Origin: Arsenophonus endosymbiont of Aleurodicus dispersus
GTDB taxonomy: Bacteria > Pseudomonadota > Gammaproteobacteria > Enterobacterales > Enterobacteriaceae
DNA length: 64,000 bases
Assembly: GCF_900343015.1 (NCBI RefSeq)
Contig: NZ_LR025108.1
Span: forward strand, 1 to 64,000
Direction: 5' to 3'
Shown here: positions 1-8,926 of the stretch, in pieces
Numbering within the stretch: position 1 is the first letter of the stretch
Layout of the letters: each line of letters opens with the position of its first letter
Translations under genes and position numbers: made by a program
Notes under the pieces: generated by a model
What the model saw: the letters and a program-made list of their open reading frames with translations, nothing else
What the model was told of the DNA's origin: nothing
The model's database searches: none

Positions 1-94
1 AGTTCATCGTATTGCGATGATCCAGCTTTTACCTGTTGAGATGCAAGATACCGCATCACCTCTAGAAGAGCGTTTACGGTTACTTGCACAATTA
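1..94. repeat. Left arm of a perfect 94-bp inverted repeat
   Basis: Bases 1-94 are the exact reverse complement of 246-339, with 151 bases between the arms. Identity ends sharply after the AATTA at 90-94. A transcript running through the dnaX 3' end into this arm could fold into a 94-bp hairpin with the dnaX stop codon in its loop. Confidence 0.95.
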
Positions 95-106
95 TACTTA
101 TTATAA
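1..106 (+). pseudogene. Inverted partial copy of the dnaX 3' end (truncated at window edge)
   Basis: Read on the plus strand from base 2, this stretch is open and encodes the same peptide as the late part of DnaX domain III (begins VHRIAMIQLLPVEMQD, ends LLAQLYLL), then stops with TAA at 104-106. It is a second, oppositely oriented copy of part of the dnaX gene that follows. The match begins at the first base of the window, so it may continue to the left, up to a whole second gene. It could be a genuine inverted duplication or a fold-back assembly artefact. Confidence 0.7.
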
Positions 107-122
107 TTTAATTTAATTAAAA

Positions 123-1202
123 TTAAATATTAAATAAACGTAATAATATCATTTCAATTCCTATTCTTTTTTCTGGTGCATAAATAAAATCTTTACGTCC
201 AATTATTAATATTTTATAATATAATTGTAAATTTATTGGTTTAATTAATTGTGCAAGTAACCGTAAACGCTCTTCTAGAGGTGATGCGGTATCTTGCATC
301 TCAACAGGTAAAAGCTGGATCATCGCAATACGATGAACTAGTGATAACATTTCAATCAAAACTCTTTCCCAATCACTACCTCGCAAGGCAATATCTTCTA
401 CTAAAGCCATCATTTTTTGACAATCAGCATGTACAATAGCTTCAATGATCGCTAACGGCTGTTCATCATCCAATATACCTAGCATTTGGCTAACCGAATC
501 TGCTGATACTTTACCCTGCCCCATAGCAATAGCTTGATCCGTCAAACTTAATGCATCACGTAAACTACCTTCACTAGCTCTGGCGATTAATTGGCGAGCA
601 CGTTTATCACTCGATATCTTCTCGGCCGCTAAAATACGTTCAAGTTTACTGCATATTTGATCAATATTCAGTGATCTTAAATGAAATTTAAGACAACGCG
701 ATAAAACCGTTATCGGTAATTTCTCTGGATCTGTAGTTGCTAATAGAAATTTAGTATGTTCTGGCGGTTCTTCCAGCGTCTTTAGTAAAGCATTGAAGCT
801 ATGACGAGAAAACATATGAACTTCGTCGATTAAGTACACTTTAAATCTACCACGCGCTGGTGCATACTGGACATTATCTAGCAGCTCGCGGGTATCCTCA
901 ACTTTAGTGCGCGAAGCAGCATCAATTTCAATCAAATCAACAAATCTACCATGCGCTATTTCAAAGCAGTTAGCACATTTACCACAAGGGGTTTGACTTA
1001 TCCCTACCTCACAGTTAAGCCCTTTCGCAAACAGCCGAGCAATGGTTGTTTTTCCAACCCCTCGTGTACCAGAAAATAGATAGGCATGATGGAGCCGCCG
1101 CTGTTGCAACCCATTTGCTAGCGCTGTCAAAACATGTTGTTGCCCAACAACATCAGTAAATTTTTGTGGGCGCCACCTACGGGCAAGTACCTGGTAGGTC
1201 AT
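123..1202 (-). CDS. dnaX: DNA polymerase III clamp loader subunit DnaX, short (gamma-like) form
   Basis: ATPase subunit of the sliding-clamp loader. The 359-residue protein starts MTYQVLARRWRPQ like the family and carries the Walker A loop GTRGVGKT near residue 45, the zinc-binding cysteines in CEVGISQTPCGKCANC, a DEVH Walker B and the SRC sensor motif (VLSRCLKF). It ends just after the domain III segment YAPEKRIGIEMILLR, roughly residue 367 of the 643-residue E. coli tau. The tau-specific domains IV and V, which bind DnaB helicase and the polymerase core, are therefore missing, as is the region holding the E. coli frameshift site, so only a gamma-like product is possible. Short DnaX proteins are known from other reduced symbiont genomes. 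Its 3' end forms one arm of the inverted repeat. Confidence 0.93.
   Translation of the reverse strand: MTYQVLARRWRPQKFTDVVGQQHVLTALANGLQQRRLHHAYLFSGTRGVGKTTIARLFAKGLNCEVGISQTPCGKCANCFEIAHGRFVDLIEIDAASRTKVEDTRELLDNVQYAPARGRFKVYLIDEVHMFSRHSFNALLKTLEEPPEHTKFLLATTDPEKLPITVLSRCLKFHLRSLNIDQICSKLERILAAEKISSDKRARQLIARASEGSLRDALSLTDQAIAMGQGKVSADSVSQMLGILDDEQPLAIIEAIVHADCQKMMALVEDIALRGSDWERVLIEMLSLVHRIAMIQLLPVEMQDTASPLEERLRLLAQLIKPINLQLYYKILIIGRKDFIYAPEKRIGIEMILLRLFNI
246..339. repeat. Right arm of the 94-bp inverted repeat, inside dnaX
   Basis: Exact reverse complement of bases 1-94. This arm lies in the coding part of dnaX (late domain III) and is the presumed original copy, because the reading frame continues through it to the natural end of the domain. 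Confidence 0.95.
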
Positions 1203-1371
1203 GATTCCTCTTAGAAGTTTAGTATTTAGCCAATTAGCCTAACGTTTAGAACAGGTTACTTCTTTCTTTTTTCTTTAATTAAAAATTATAATTTAACATA
1301 ATCTGATTTTTCAATAATCACCAAAATCAAAACTGGCATCTAAAAGTATAAATATCTTTTAAAATTAAAAT

Positions 1372-1476
1372 GGCGGAGTCCTGCTACTCCAAGCACACAC
1401 CACCTTGCTCTGGCTGCTTCTTTCCAGACCTGACCAAGTTAACAAGTTAGCGTTGCCGGAGAACTAACAGGACCCC
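1372..1476 (-). ncRNA. ffs: 4.5S RNA (signal recognition particle RNA)
   Basis: On the minus strand the sequence begins GGGGTCCTGTTAGTTCTCC and contains the hallmark domain IV element GGTCAGGTCTGGAAAGAAGC, with the GGAA tetraloop and asymmetric loop that bind Ffh. The ends pair (GGGGTCCTG with the distal AGGACTCC) to close a long hairpin of about 105 nt, close to the 114 nt of E. coli 4.5S RNA. It lies between dnaX and lon, and E. coli ffs maps in the same interval. The RNA is needed for co-translational targeting of membrane proteins such as the Cyo subunits. Confidence 0.93.
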
Positions 1477-1754
1477 ATTAAGCTGCTATAAAATGAACTT
1501 TATCCTATCCCCATTTTTGAAAATTTGAGATACTGTTCATTAATAAATGCATTTCACACGCTCTACGCAACAGATTTAACATCCTTTGATACTTGTACAA
1601 TTACTAGCTCTTTCTTTTTCAAGCTACTCCCAAAGTAGGGCAAGTAAATATATTACAATCAAATAATTATAGATTTTTTTACTTAAATTATTTAGCAAAA
1701 AAAATAATTTATCAGCTTTAAAGTTAATATTAAATTTTTATTTAAATCAAGGCA

Positions 1755-4115
1755 TTAAGAACATTTCTTAGTCACTATCTCCATCCAAAATGGTGGATTT
1801 TGTAATGCAATTGAAAACACCTCTTCAACCGTTTTTACAGGGTAAATTTTTAAATCCGAGATAACATTTTGGGGTATTTCTTCTAAATAACGCTGATTTT
1901 CATCTGGAATTAGCACAATTTTTATACCACCACGGTGAGCTGCTAACAATTTTTCTTTTAAACCACCAATAGGTAACACTAACCCTCGTAATGTTATCTC
2001 ACCGGTCATCGCTACGTCTGCTCGTACAGGATTACCGGTTAAACAAGAAACCAATGCTGTGCACATTGCAATTCCTGCACTGGGACCATCTTTTGGTGTT
2101 GCCCCCTCAGGTACATGCACATGAATATCCCGTTTTTCGTAGAAATTAACGTTAATACCTAGCTTTTCTGCTCGCGACCGAACTGCAGTTAATGCAGTTT
2201 GAATCGATTCTTGCATAACCTCACCTAAAGATCCAGTATAAGTTAGTTTACCTTTACCTGGTACACAAGCAGTTTCAATAGTTAATAAATCGCCACCAGC
2301 TTCTGTCCAAGCTAAACCAGTCACTTGACCAATAAGATTTTCAGTATCTACACGACCATAATCAACTTTACGCACACCAAGATAATCTTTTAGATTATCT
2401 CCATTAATTATAATGTGTTTAAATGATTTATCCATCAGTAGTACTTTTACTGCTTTACGGCATAAATTAGAAATTTCACGTTCTAAGCCACGAACACCAG
2501 CCTCACGGGTATAATAACGAATAATGCCAATAATTGCGCTATCGTCAATCATAAGCTCGCCTTTTTTCAAGGCATTTCGTTTAATCTGTTTAGGTAACAA
2601 ATGTTTTTTTGCAATATTAAGTTTTTCATCTTCGGTATAACCTGAAAGACGAATTACTTCCATACGATCTAACAACGGTGCTGGAATGTTCATCGAGTTT
2701 GAAGTAGCAACGAACATAACATCAGAAAGGTCATAATCAACTTCTAAATAGTGATCATTAAATGCAACGTTCTGTTCTGGATCAAGTACTTCAAGTAAAG
2801 CAGATGCAGGATCGCCGCGCATGTCAGAAGACATTTTATCAATTTCATCTAACAAAAATAAGGGGTTCTTAACACCTACTTTTGCCATCTTTTGAATGAG
2901 TTTACCTGGCATAGAGCCAATATAAGTTCGTCTATGTCCACGAATTTCTGCCTCATCACGGACACCACCAAGTGCCATACGAATATATTTACGTCCTGTA
3001 GCTTTAGCAATCGATTGACCCAATGATGTTTTACCAACACCAGGCGGTCCCACCAAACATAAAATTGGCCCTTTAATTTTACTCACGCGATTCTGCACAG
3101 CTAAATATTCAAGAATACGTTCCTTAACACGTTCTAAACCATAGTGATCACTATCCAGTGTCTCTTGAGCTTTCAGCAAATCTTTTTTAACTTTACTACG
3201 AAAAGTCCACGGAACTTGCACCATCCAATCAATATAGCTACGTAAAACTGTTGCTTCAGCAGACATAGGTGACATCATTTTAAATTTTTGTAATTCTGCT
3301 TTCGCTTTTTGCCGAGCTTCCTTTGGCATTTTTACTTCTTCTATTTTTTGTTTGAACATTTCATATTCATCAGGCGCATCTTCCATCTCCCCTAATTCTT
3401 TCTGAATTGCTTTCATCTGCTCATTCAAATAGTATTCGCGCTGACTTTTCTCCATCTGCTTTTTAACGCGATTACGAATACATTTTTCAACTTGCAGTAA
3501 ATCTATTTCAGATTCCATCATGGCCATCAAATATTCAAGGCGCTCAACTACATCCTCCATTTCTAATACACGCTGTTTATCCGCTAATTTTAGCGGCATA
3601 TGAGAAGCTATTGTATCTGCCAATTTAGCAGATTGATCAATAGAATGTAATGATGTTAATACTTCAGGCGGGATCTTTTTATTCAGTTTAATATAGCCTT
3701 CAAACTGATTAATAGTTGTACGATTTAAGACTTCTTGCTCTTTTTCATCAACAATAGGAGAACTAAAATACTCAGCTTGTGCAATGAAATATTCTCCATT
3801 ATCTGTTAGCGTAGTTACTTTGGCCCGACGCAGACCTTCAACTAAGACTTTAACCGTACCATCTGGTAGATTTAACATCTGCAAAACAGAAGCAACTGTC
3901 CCTACAGAAAAAAGATCATTGATCCCTGGTTCATCAGTAGACGCTTCTTTTTGAGCTACCAACATGACCTGCTTATTATGATCCATTGCAGCTTCAAGAC
4001 AGTGAATCGATTTCTCTCTACCAACAAACAATGGGATCACCATATGTGGATAAACAACAACCTCTCTTAAAGGAAGTACAGGAATTTCAATGCGTTCGGA
4101 ACGCTCAAGATTCAT
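1755..4115 (-). CDS. lon: ATP-dependent Lon protease
   Basis: Cytoplasmic AAA+ serine protease that degrades misfolded and regulatory proteins. The 786-residue protein is nearly collinear with the 784-residue E. coli enzyme: an N-terminal substrate domain from MNLERSERIEIPVLPLR, Walker A GPPGVGKTS near residue 356, the AAA+ core, and a C-terminal protease domain with the Ser/Lys dyad (S679 in PKDGPSAG, K722 in GGLKEKLLAAH). The ATG at 4113-4115 was chosen over one six codons upstream because it matches the family N-terminus. Only the extreme C-terminus differs (IVTKKCS). It lies downstream of clpX on the same strand, as in E. coli. Confidence 0.97.
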   Translation of the reverse strand: MNLERSERIEIPVLPLREVVVYPHMVIPLFVGREKSIHCLEAAMDHNKQVMLVAQKEASTDEPGINDLFSVGTVASVLQMLNLPDGTVKVLVEGLRRAKVTTLTDNGEYFIAQAEYFSSPIVDEKEQEVLNRTTINQFEGYIKLNKKIPPEVLTSLHSIDQSAKLADTIASHMPLKLADKQRVLEMEDVVERLEYLMAMMESEIDLLQVEKCIRNRVKKQMEKSQREYYLNEQMKAIQKELGEMEDAPDEYEMFKQKIEEVKMPKEARQKAKAELQKFKMMSPMSAEATVLRSYIDWMVQVPWTFRSKVKKDLLKAQETLDSDHYGLERVKERILEYLAVQNRVSKIKGPILCLVGPPGVGKTSLGQSIAKATGRKYIRMALGGVRDEAEIRGHRRTYIGSMPGKLIQKMAKVGVKNPLFLLDEIDKMSSDMRGDPASALLEVLDPEQNVAFNDHYLEVDYDLSDVMFVATSNSMNIPAPLLDRMEVIRLSGYTEDEKLNIAKKHLLPKQIKRNALKKGELMIDDSAIIGIIRYYTREAGVRGLEREISNLCRKAVKVLLMDKSFKHIIINGDNLKDYLGVRKVDYGRVDTENLIGQVTGLAWTEAGGDLLTIETACVPGKGKLTYTGSLGEVMQESIQTALTAVRSRAEKLGINVNFYEKRDIHVHVPEGATPKDGPSAGIAMCTALVSCLTGNPVRADVAMTGEITLRGLVLPIGGLKEKLLAAHRGGIKIVLIPDENQRYLEEIPQNVISDLKIYPVKTVEEVFSIALQNPPFWMEIVTKKCS

Positions 4116-4214
4116 ATGGTTCTCTCTTCTCAAATATGAAGTTATATTGGGTCAATATTTTGACATTTAATAACCTGATTCGGTATTAAATACAACTAAT
4201 AAAAGCATTAAAAT

Positions 4215-5501
4215 TTATTTTTCACCTGATGCTTGTATATCAGGCTGACTGTGAATAACTAAAGGTTCTGATTGACAGGCAACCACCATTTCATCAATCA
4301 CTACCTTCTCCACATGCTCCATTGAAGGTAAATGATACATAGTTTCTAGTAAAGCTCCTTCCACAATAGAACGTAAACCACGTGCTCCTGTTTTCCTCAA
4401 CATAGCTTTTTTGGCAATTGCTTTCAGTGCTTCTTCACGAAACTCTAGATTAACGCCTTCAAGTTCAAAAAGTGCTTTATATTGTTTAGTCAACGCATTT
4501 TTAGGCTCTTTCAGAATCTGAATTAATGCTTCTTCACTTAATTCGCCTAAAGTAGCTACTACAGGTAAACGACCAATAAACTCAGGAATAAAACCAAACT
4601 TAATTAAATCTTCTGGTTCAACTTGAGAAAGTAACTCAAATTCAGTCTCCAGCTCAGATTTGCTTCTCACCTCAGCTGAGAAACCAATACCTGAACGTGT
4701 ATTTAACCGTTGTCTAATTGCTTTATCAAGACCAGCAAATGCACCACCACAAATAAATAGAATTTTAGAAGTATCAACTTGCAAAAATTCCTGTTGAGGA
4801 TGTTTACGGCCTCCTTGAGGGGGCACTGCAGCTATTGTACCTTCGATTAATTTTAATAATGATTGTTGAACACCTTCACCTGAAACATCTCTTGTTATTG
4901 ACGGCTTATCAGATTTACGTGATATTTTATCAATTTCGTCAATATAGACCATACCACGCTGTGCTTTCTCTACATCATAGTCACATTTTTGTAGAAGTTT
5001 CTGAATAATATTTTCTACATCTTCGCCAACATAACCAGCTTCCGTTAATGTTGTAGCATCAACCATGGTAAATGGTACATCTAAGTGACGAGCCAAAGTT
5101 TCAGCTAATAGTGTCTTACCACTGCCTGTCGGCCCAATCAGCAAAATATTACTTTTACCTAGTTCTACCCATTCACCATTCAACCCTTCGTTAGAAACAT
5201 TACGTAGGCGTTTATAATGGTTATAAACGCCTACCGCCAATACTTTCTTGGCATTTTCCTGGCCAATAACATAATCATCAAGATGATGACGAATTTCATG
5301 GGGTGTCGGTAATACACTGCGCTCACGATGTGGTGCAATCTCTTTAACTTCTTGTCGAATAATATCGTTACAGAGCTCAACACACTCATCACAAATATAA
5401 ACTGACGGACCAGCAATTAATTTATGAACTTCATGCTGATTTTTTCCGCAGAAGGAGCAGTACAGCAACTTTCCTGAACTCTCTTTGCGTTTATCTGTCA
5501 T
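4215..5501 (-). CDS. clpX: ClpX unfoldase, ATPase subunit of ClpXP
   Basis: Hexameric AAA+ unfoldase that recognises tagged substrates and feeds them to ClpP. The 428 residues (E. coli 424) include the N-terminal zinc-binding domain with Cys15, Cys18, Cys37 and Cys40 (YCSFCGK, CDEC), Walker A GPTGSGKT, Walker B VYIDEIDK, the ClpP-docking loop RSGIGFSAE and sensor II in [10 protein letters not shown]. All functional loops are intact. It is followed by lon and preceded by clpP on the same strand with a 116-base gap, so it may be co-transcribed with clpP. Confidence 0.97.
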   Translation of the reverse strand: MTDKRKESSGKLLYCSFCGKNQHEVHKLIAGPSVYICDECVELCNDIIRQEVKEIAPHRERSVLPTPHEIRHHLDDYVIGQENAKKVLAVGVYNHYKRLRNVSNEGLNGEWVELGKSNILLIGPTGSGKTLLAETLARHLDVPFTMVDATTLTEAGYVGEDVENIIQKLLQKCDYDVEKAQRGMVYIDEIDKISRKSDKPSITRDVSGEGVQQSLLKLIEGTIAAVPPQGGRKHPQQEFLQVDTSKILFICGGAFAGLDKAIRQRLNTRSGIGFSAEVRSKSELETEFELLSQVEPEDLIKFGFIPEFIGRLPVVATLGELSEEALIQILKEPKNALTKQYKALFELEGVNLEFREEALKAIAKKAMLRKTGARGLRSIVEGALLETMYHLPSMEHVEKVVIDEMVVACQSEPLVIHSQPDIQASGEK

Positions 5502-5617
5502 TCAGATAACCTCACTTTTAAAATCATCACCCTAATCTTTAAAAAGATGGTAACAGAAAATTGTTACTAATTAATCATGTATATAAATATATCAGGTATG
5601 CCATACATTTATGTAAA

Positions 5618-6241
5618 TTAATTACGATTAGTATATATTTTATCTACCAAACCATAACTAACTGCTTCCTCAGCAGATAAAAAACGATCACGTTCGGTAT
5701 CTTTCTCAACATCTTTTATTTTTTTACCCGTATGCTTAGCCATTAATTCATTAATACGCAATTTAATTTTTAAAATCTCTTTGGCGTGAATTTCAATATC
5801 TGAAGCTTGTCCTTTACATGCACCTAAAGGTTGGTGGATCATGACGCGAGAATTTGGCAAACAATAACGTTTTCCTTTAGTACCAGCGGTAAGCAGAAAA
5901 GCGCCCATCGAACATGTTTGCCCCATACAAATTGTACTAACGTCAGGTTTAATAAATTGCATCGTGTCATAAATTGACATACCTGCCGTAATAACCCCAC
6001 CCGGTGAATTAATATAAAGATGTATGTCTTTATCAGGATTTTCAGCTTCTAAAAAAAGCATCTGAGCAACCACCAAATTTGCCATGTGGTCTTCGACCTG
6101 GCCAGTTAAAAAAATAATTCTTTCTTTAAGTAACCGCGAATAAATATCATAAGAACGTTCACCGCATGAAGTCTGTTCGATTACCATTGGTACTAATACC
6201 ATATGCGACGCGAGTTGATTTTTGTTATTATGATATAACAT
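5618..6241 (-). CDS. clpP: ClpP protease, proteolytic subunit of ClpXP
   Basis: Serine protease that forms the double-heptamer chamber degrading substrates delivered by ClpX. All 207 residues align without gaps to E. coli ClpP. The triad Ser111 (in CSMGAFLL), His136 (MIHQPLG) and Asp185 is present. The two residues before the catalytic Ser are Thr-Cys rather than the usual Ala-Ala (GQTCSMGAF), and the stretch after His136 reads GACKGQASD instead of GGYQGQATD. These are mild changes near the active site, and the frame is fully open. The trigger factor gene that precedes clpP in enterics is a pseudogene here. Confidence 0.96.
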   Translation of the reverse strand: MLYHNNKNQLASHMVLVPMVIEQTSCGERSYDIYSRLLKERIIFLTGQVEDHMANLVVAQMLFLEAENPDKDIHLYINSPGGVITAGMSIYDTMQFIKPDVSTICMGQTCSMGAFLLTAGTKGKRYCLPNSRVMIHQPLGACKGQASDIEIHAKEILKIKLRINELMAKHTGKKIKDVEKDTERDRFLSAEEAVSYGLVDKIYTNRN

Positions 6242-6499
6242 TTATATCTCCTAATTAAACGCTTTACGGCGACCAAATTATTTATTTCTACTCTAGATAA
6301 ATAATAATGACTATAGGTTTAAAATTAACTAAGTTGAACTTTCTTCTTGCATGAAGAAAGTCATTCAATAATATTGAAAATTATCTGTGGTTATTTTTTT
6401 TTCTTTTCAAGAAAAAATTTTTTAACGATAAAAAACAGCAGTATAAAAATACTGGGGTTCACAAAACCAGATAATAATATTTAATTGATTAGCCATTAC

Positions 6500-6925
6500 C
6501 TAATCATGATTCATTAACTCTTAAAATTGAGTTTCCTTATATGTTATTTCCGCTTTTGCTAAACAAATATCAATAGCTTGTTCTTCTAGCACAAAATAAA
6601 ACTATCCATTAACTCTTTATTGTAGTATTTACTACAAAGGGTTCTTCATAAGCATATCTTTAATACCTGATTTTACACGAACATCATCAACAACTAAATC
6701 AAAGTACTTTAGTCATAATTAGATTATGAACAGCTGGTTCAGATCACTATCAGGAACGCCAAACTGCTTGATAAATTATTCGGTAAGTTCTGATAAGAAC
6801 TGTTGTTATACTTTTATTCAACCAGATCGCAAAGTGAGCAACTTTAACTGTTTAATTATCTACGTGATAATTTGCTGGTAATATGATAAATTCATCACCT
6901 TCCTGATGATTCATATGTGACTTTA
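6500..6925 (-). pseudogene. tig: Trigger factor remnant (tig)
   Basis: Minus-strand fragments in shifting frames match the C-terminal half of trigger factor in the correct order: GDEFIILPANYHVDN, FIKQFGVPDSDLNQL, a short patch beginning RVKSGIKDML, and LEEQAIDICLAKAEITYKET, ending with ELMNHD and a TAG at the family's usual end. Several stops and frameshifts interrupt them. The location just upstream of clpP is the E. coli position. The N-terminal ribosome-binding part is not recognisable. The ribosome-associated chaperone is therefore lost at this locus, leaving DnaKJ. Confidence 0.85.
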
Positions 6926-7369
6926 AAATTAATAGTCACTCACAAATATGCACCTCCCCATAATTTGAGTTATTTAAACAGAAAATTGCATTATTTTATC
7001 TCAAAAAAATATAAGTGTTGGGAAAATTACAGAGTGTACGTTATCATAAACTTACTCTGACAAAAATACGCTCTAAAAACCTAGTTTTAACATAACATCT
7101 ATTTTTGAGGTTCCATATTAAGTAGCAATTTTCTAAAATTAGAAGCGATATATATACAGAATATGTTACTTTAGTAAAAGTAAATAATAAATATTAAAAG
7201 CGTTAAATACTGGCTTTGTAACAAAATTGCTATGACTAACTAGGATAAGCTAAAAACTATAACAACATATTATACTAGCAATTATTTCTAAAAAATATTT
7301 GGTTAAGTCAGCGTAATTATCTATTTATTAACCTATATTTAACTGAACTAATATTAACAACGGCAAGCT
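6926..7369. other. Intergenic stretch without a recognisable gene
   Basis: A+T-rich sequence between the tig and bolA remnants. It would correspond to the N-terminal part of tig, but I could not align any piece with confidence. Stops are frequent in all frames. Confidence 0.5.
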
Positions 7370-7640
7370 AAAGAGCTATCTGTTGGCGTTGTTGCCACTC
7401 AGTTGGAGTATAAGTATGTAACGCCAATGCATGAAAAATATTAAATAATTAATCTTTTCTGCAAATTTTTCTGTAACTTAAATAACTTTAAAGTTACTTT
7501 TAATTCATTGCTGAATTTTATTGATAAAAGAAGCTCAACTGCACTTACATAAATACTAACAATATTTAAACTATCGCTCGATTTGCGCTATATATTACAG
7601 TAAGCATTCATTAGAAGAACATATGAAACAAGGTTAGTTA
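7370..7640 (-). pseudogene. bolA: BolA-family remnant
   Basis: The minus strand reads HALALHTYTPTEWQQRQQIAL then stop, an excellent match to the C-terminal signature of BolA. Upstream, in another frame, SNELKVTLKLFK resembles the conserved SHFKVVLVSDRF segment. No continuous frame joins them and no start is clear. E. coli bolA sits between tig and the cyo operon, exactly as here. BolA works with glutaredoxins in iron-sulfur trafficking; it is dead at this locus. Confidence 0.75.
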
Positions 7641-7979
7641 TATCATTAAACAAGCACAAGCAGACAGATTAAGTCATAAATATTACTTTAATATTGCATC
7701 TGTTTAGCATAAACATTAATCTTCAATATAGAAAATTATATTTATATTAACTTCTATATTGTTATAAAAATAATATTTTTTTAACATAGCTCATTATTCA
7801 GCTTTAAATAATTATCTAAAGGTGAATAATGAATGCAATTTCACATATTATAACTTTAGGTTAAAGTTATAACAATTATATTTATGCTCCTTACAATTGT
7901 TTACATTAATATAACCTTACCGTAAAATACCACACTAAGTAAAACGACAATAATCATCTTTGTCATTTGGGGTCGATAA
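7641..7979. other. Upstream region of the cyo operon
   Basis: No gene is recognisable. The region must hold the cyo promoter, but I could not pick out a convincing -35/-10 pair, nor clear ArcA or Fnr sites, by eye. Confidence 0.4.
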
Positions 7980-8921
7980 ATGAGATTTATACAATATAAA
8001 GTAAGTATTGGAGTCATCTCACTGCTTGCTATTGTTTTCCTACTAACTGGTTGTAATATGGTGTTAATGGATCCCAAGGGGGCCATTGGTATTGAACAAA
8101 AAAAACTGATACTGACTGCACTTGGTTTAATGTTAATTGTTGTTATTCCGGTCATTTTTATGACAATTATCTTCGCCATAAAATATCGAGCAAGCAATAA
8201 AAAAGCAACTTACCGCCCAGATTGGGCAAAATCAAATAAAATTGAATTAGTTTGCTGGACAGTTCCTATCATAATAATAATCGTTCTTACTGTTATCACC
8301 TGGAAAACCACGCATCAATTAGATCCTTATAAACCATTAGAAAGCAATAAAAAACCAATTACTGTTCAGGTAATTTCTACCGATTGGAAATGGGTATTTA
8401 TCTATCCAGAAGAAAATATCGCTACCATTAACGAAATTGCTATTCCTAGCGGTGTGCCAATTAACTTTAAAGTTACAGCCGAATCAGTGATGAATTCTTT
8501 TTTTATCCCCGCACTTGGGAGTCAAATTTATGCTATGGCCGGTATGCAAACTAAACTTCACTTAATCGCTAATAAACCAGGTACCTATAAAGGGTTTTCA
8601 TCTAGTTATAGCGGTCATGGCTTTTCAGACATGAAATTTAATGTAATTGCAACACCTAATACGGCAAGCTTTAATCAGTGGGTACAAAAAGTTAAAACAT
8701 CCACCCAAACGCTAGATAGCATGACTATATTTAACCAATTAGCCAAACCTAGCAACAATGTTCCTGTTACCTATTTTTCAAGCGTAAAACCAAATCTCTA
8801 TCAAGAACTGATATTAAAATTAGGCCATAAACATCATATCAATCATGCTAACAAAACCGAACATGAAATCAATCAATCAATACATATGAACCACTCTGCT
8901 TGCTCATATGCTAAGGAATAA
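7980..8921 (+). CDS. cyoA: Cytochrome bo3 ubiquinol oxidase subunit II (CyoA)
   Basis: Membrane-anchored lipoprotein subunit of the terminal oxidase. The first 25 residues form a lipoprotein signal peptide ending in the lipobox LTGC, so Cys25 should be modified by Lgt and cleaved by LspA, both encoded in this window. Two membrane segments follow (about 40-65 and 90-110), then a periplasmic cupredoxin-like domain ([31 protein letters not shown]). As in other quinol oxidases, the copper A ligands are absent. Length is 313 residues (E. coli 315); the tail is His-rich. First gene of cyoABCDE. Confidence 0.96.
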   Translation: MRFIQYKVSIGVISLLAIVFLLTGCNMVLMDPKGAIGIEQKKLILTALGLMLIVVIPVIFMTIIFAIKYRASNKKATYRPDWAKSNKIELVCWTVPIIIIIVLTVITWKTTHQLDPYKPLESNKKPITVQVISTDWKWVFIYPEENIATINEIAIPSGVPINFKVTAESVMNSFFIPALGSQIYAMAGMQTKLHLIANKPGTYKGFSSSYSGHGFSDMKFNVIATPNTASFNQWVQKVKTSTQTLDSMTIFNQLAKPSNNVPVTYFSSVKPNLYQELILKLGHKHHINHANKTEHEINQSIHMNHSACSYAKE

Positions 8922-8926
8922 ATAGT

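Noticed and set aside
123-1202. Programmed -1 frameshift in dnaX producing tau and gamma
   Set aside because: The gene ends with an ordinary stop well before the position of the E. coli A-AAA-AAG site, so there is nothing to frameshift into.
7901-8197. 98-codon minus-strand open frame opposite cyoA
   Set aside because: It lies antisense to the strongly conserved cyoA coding start; composition is that of a shadow frame.
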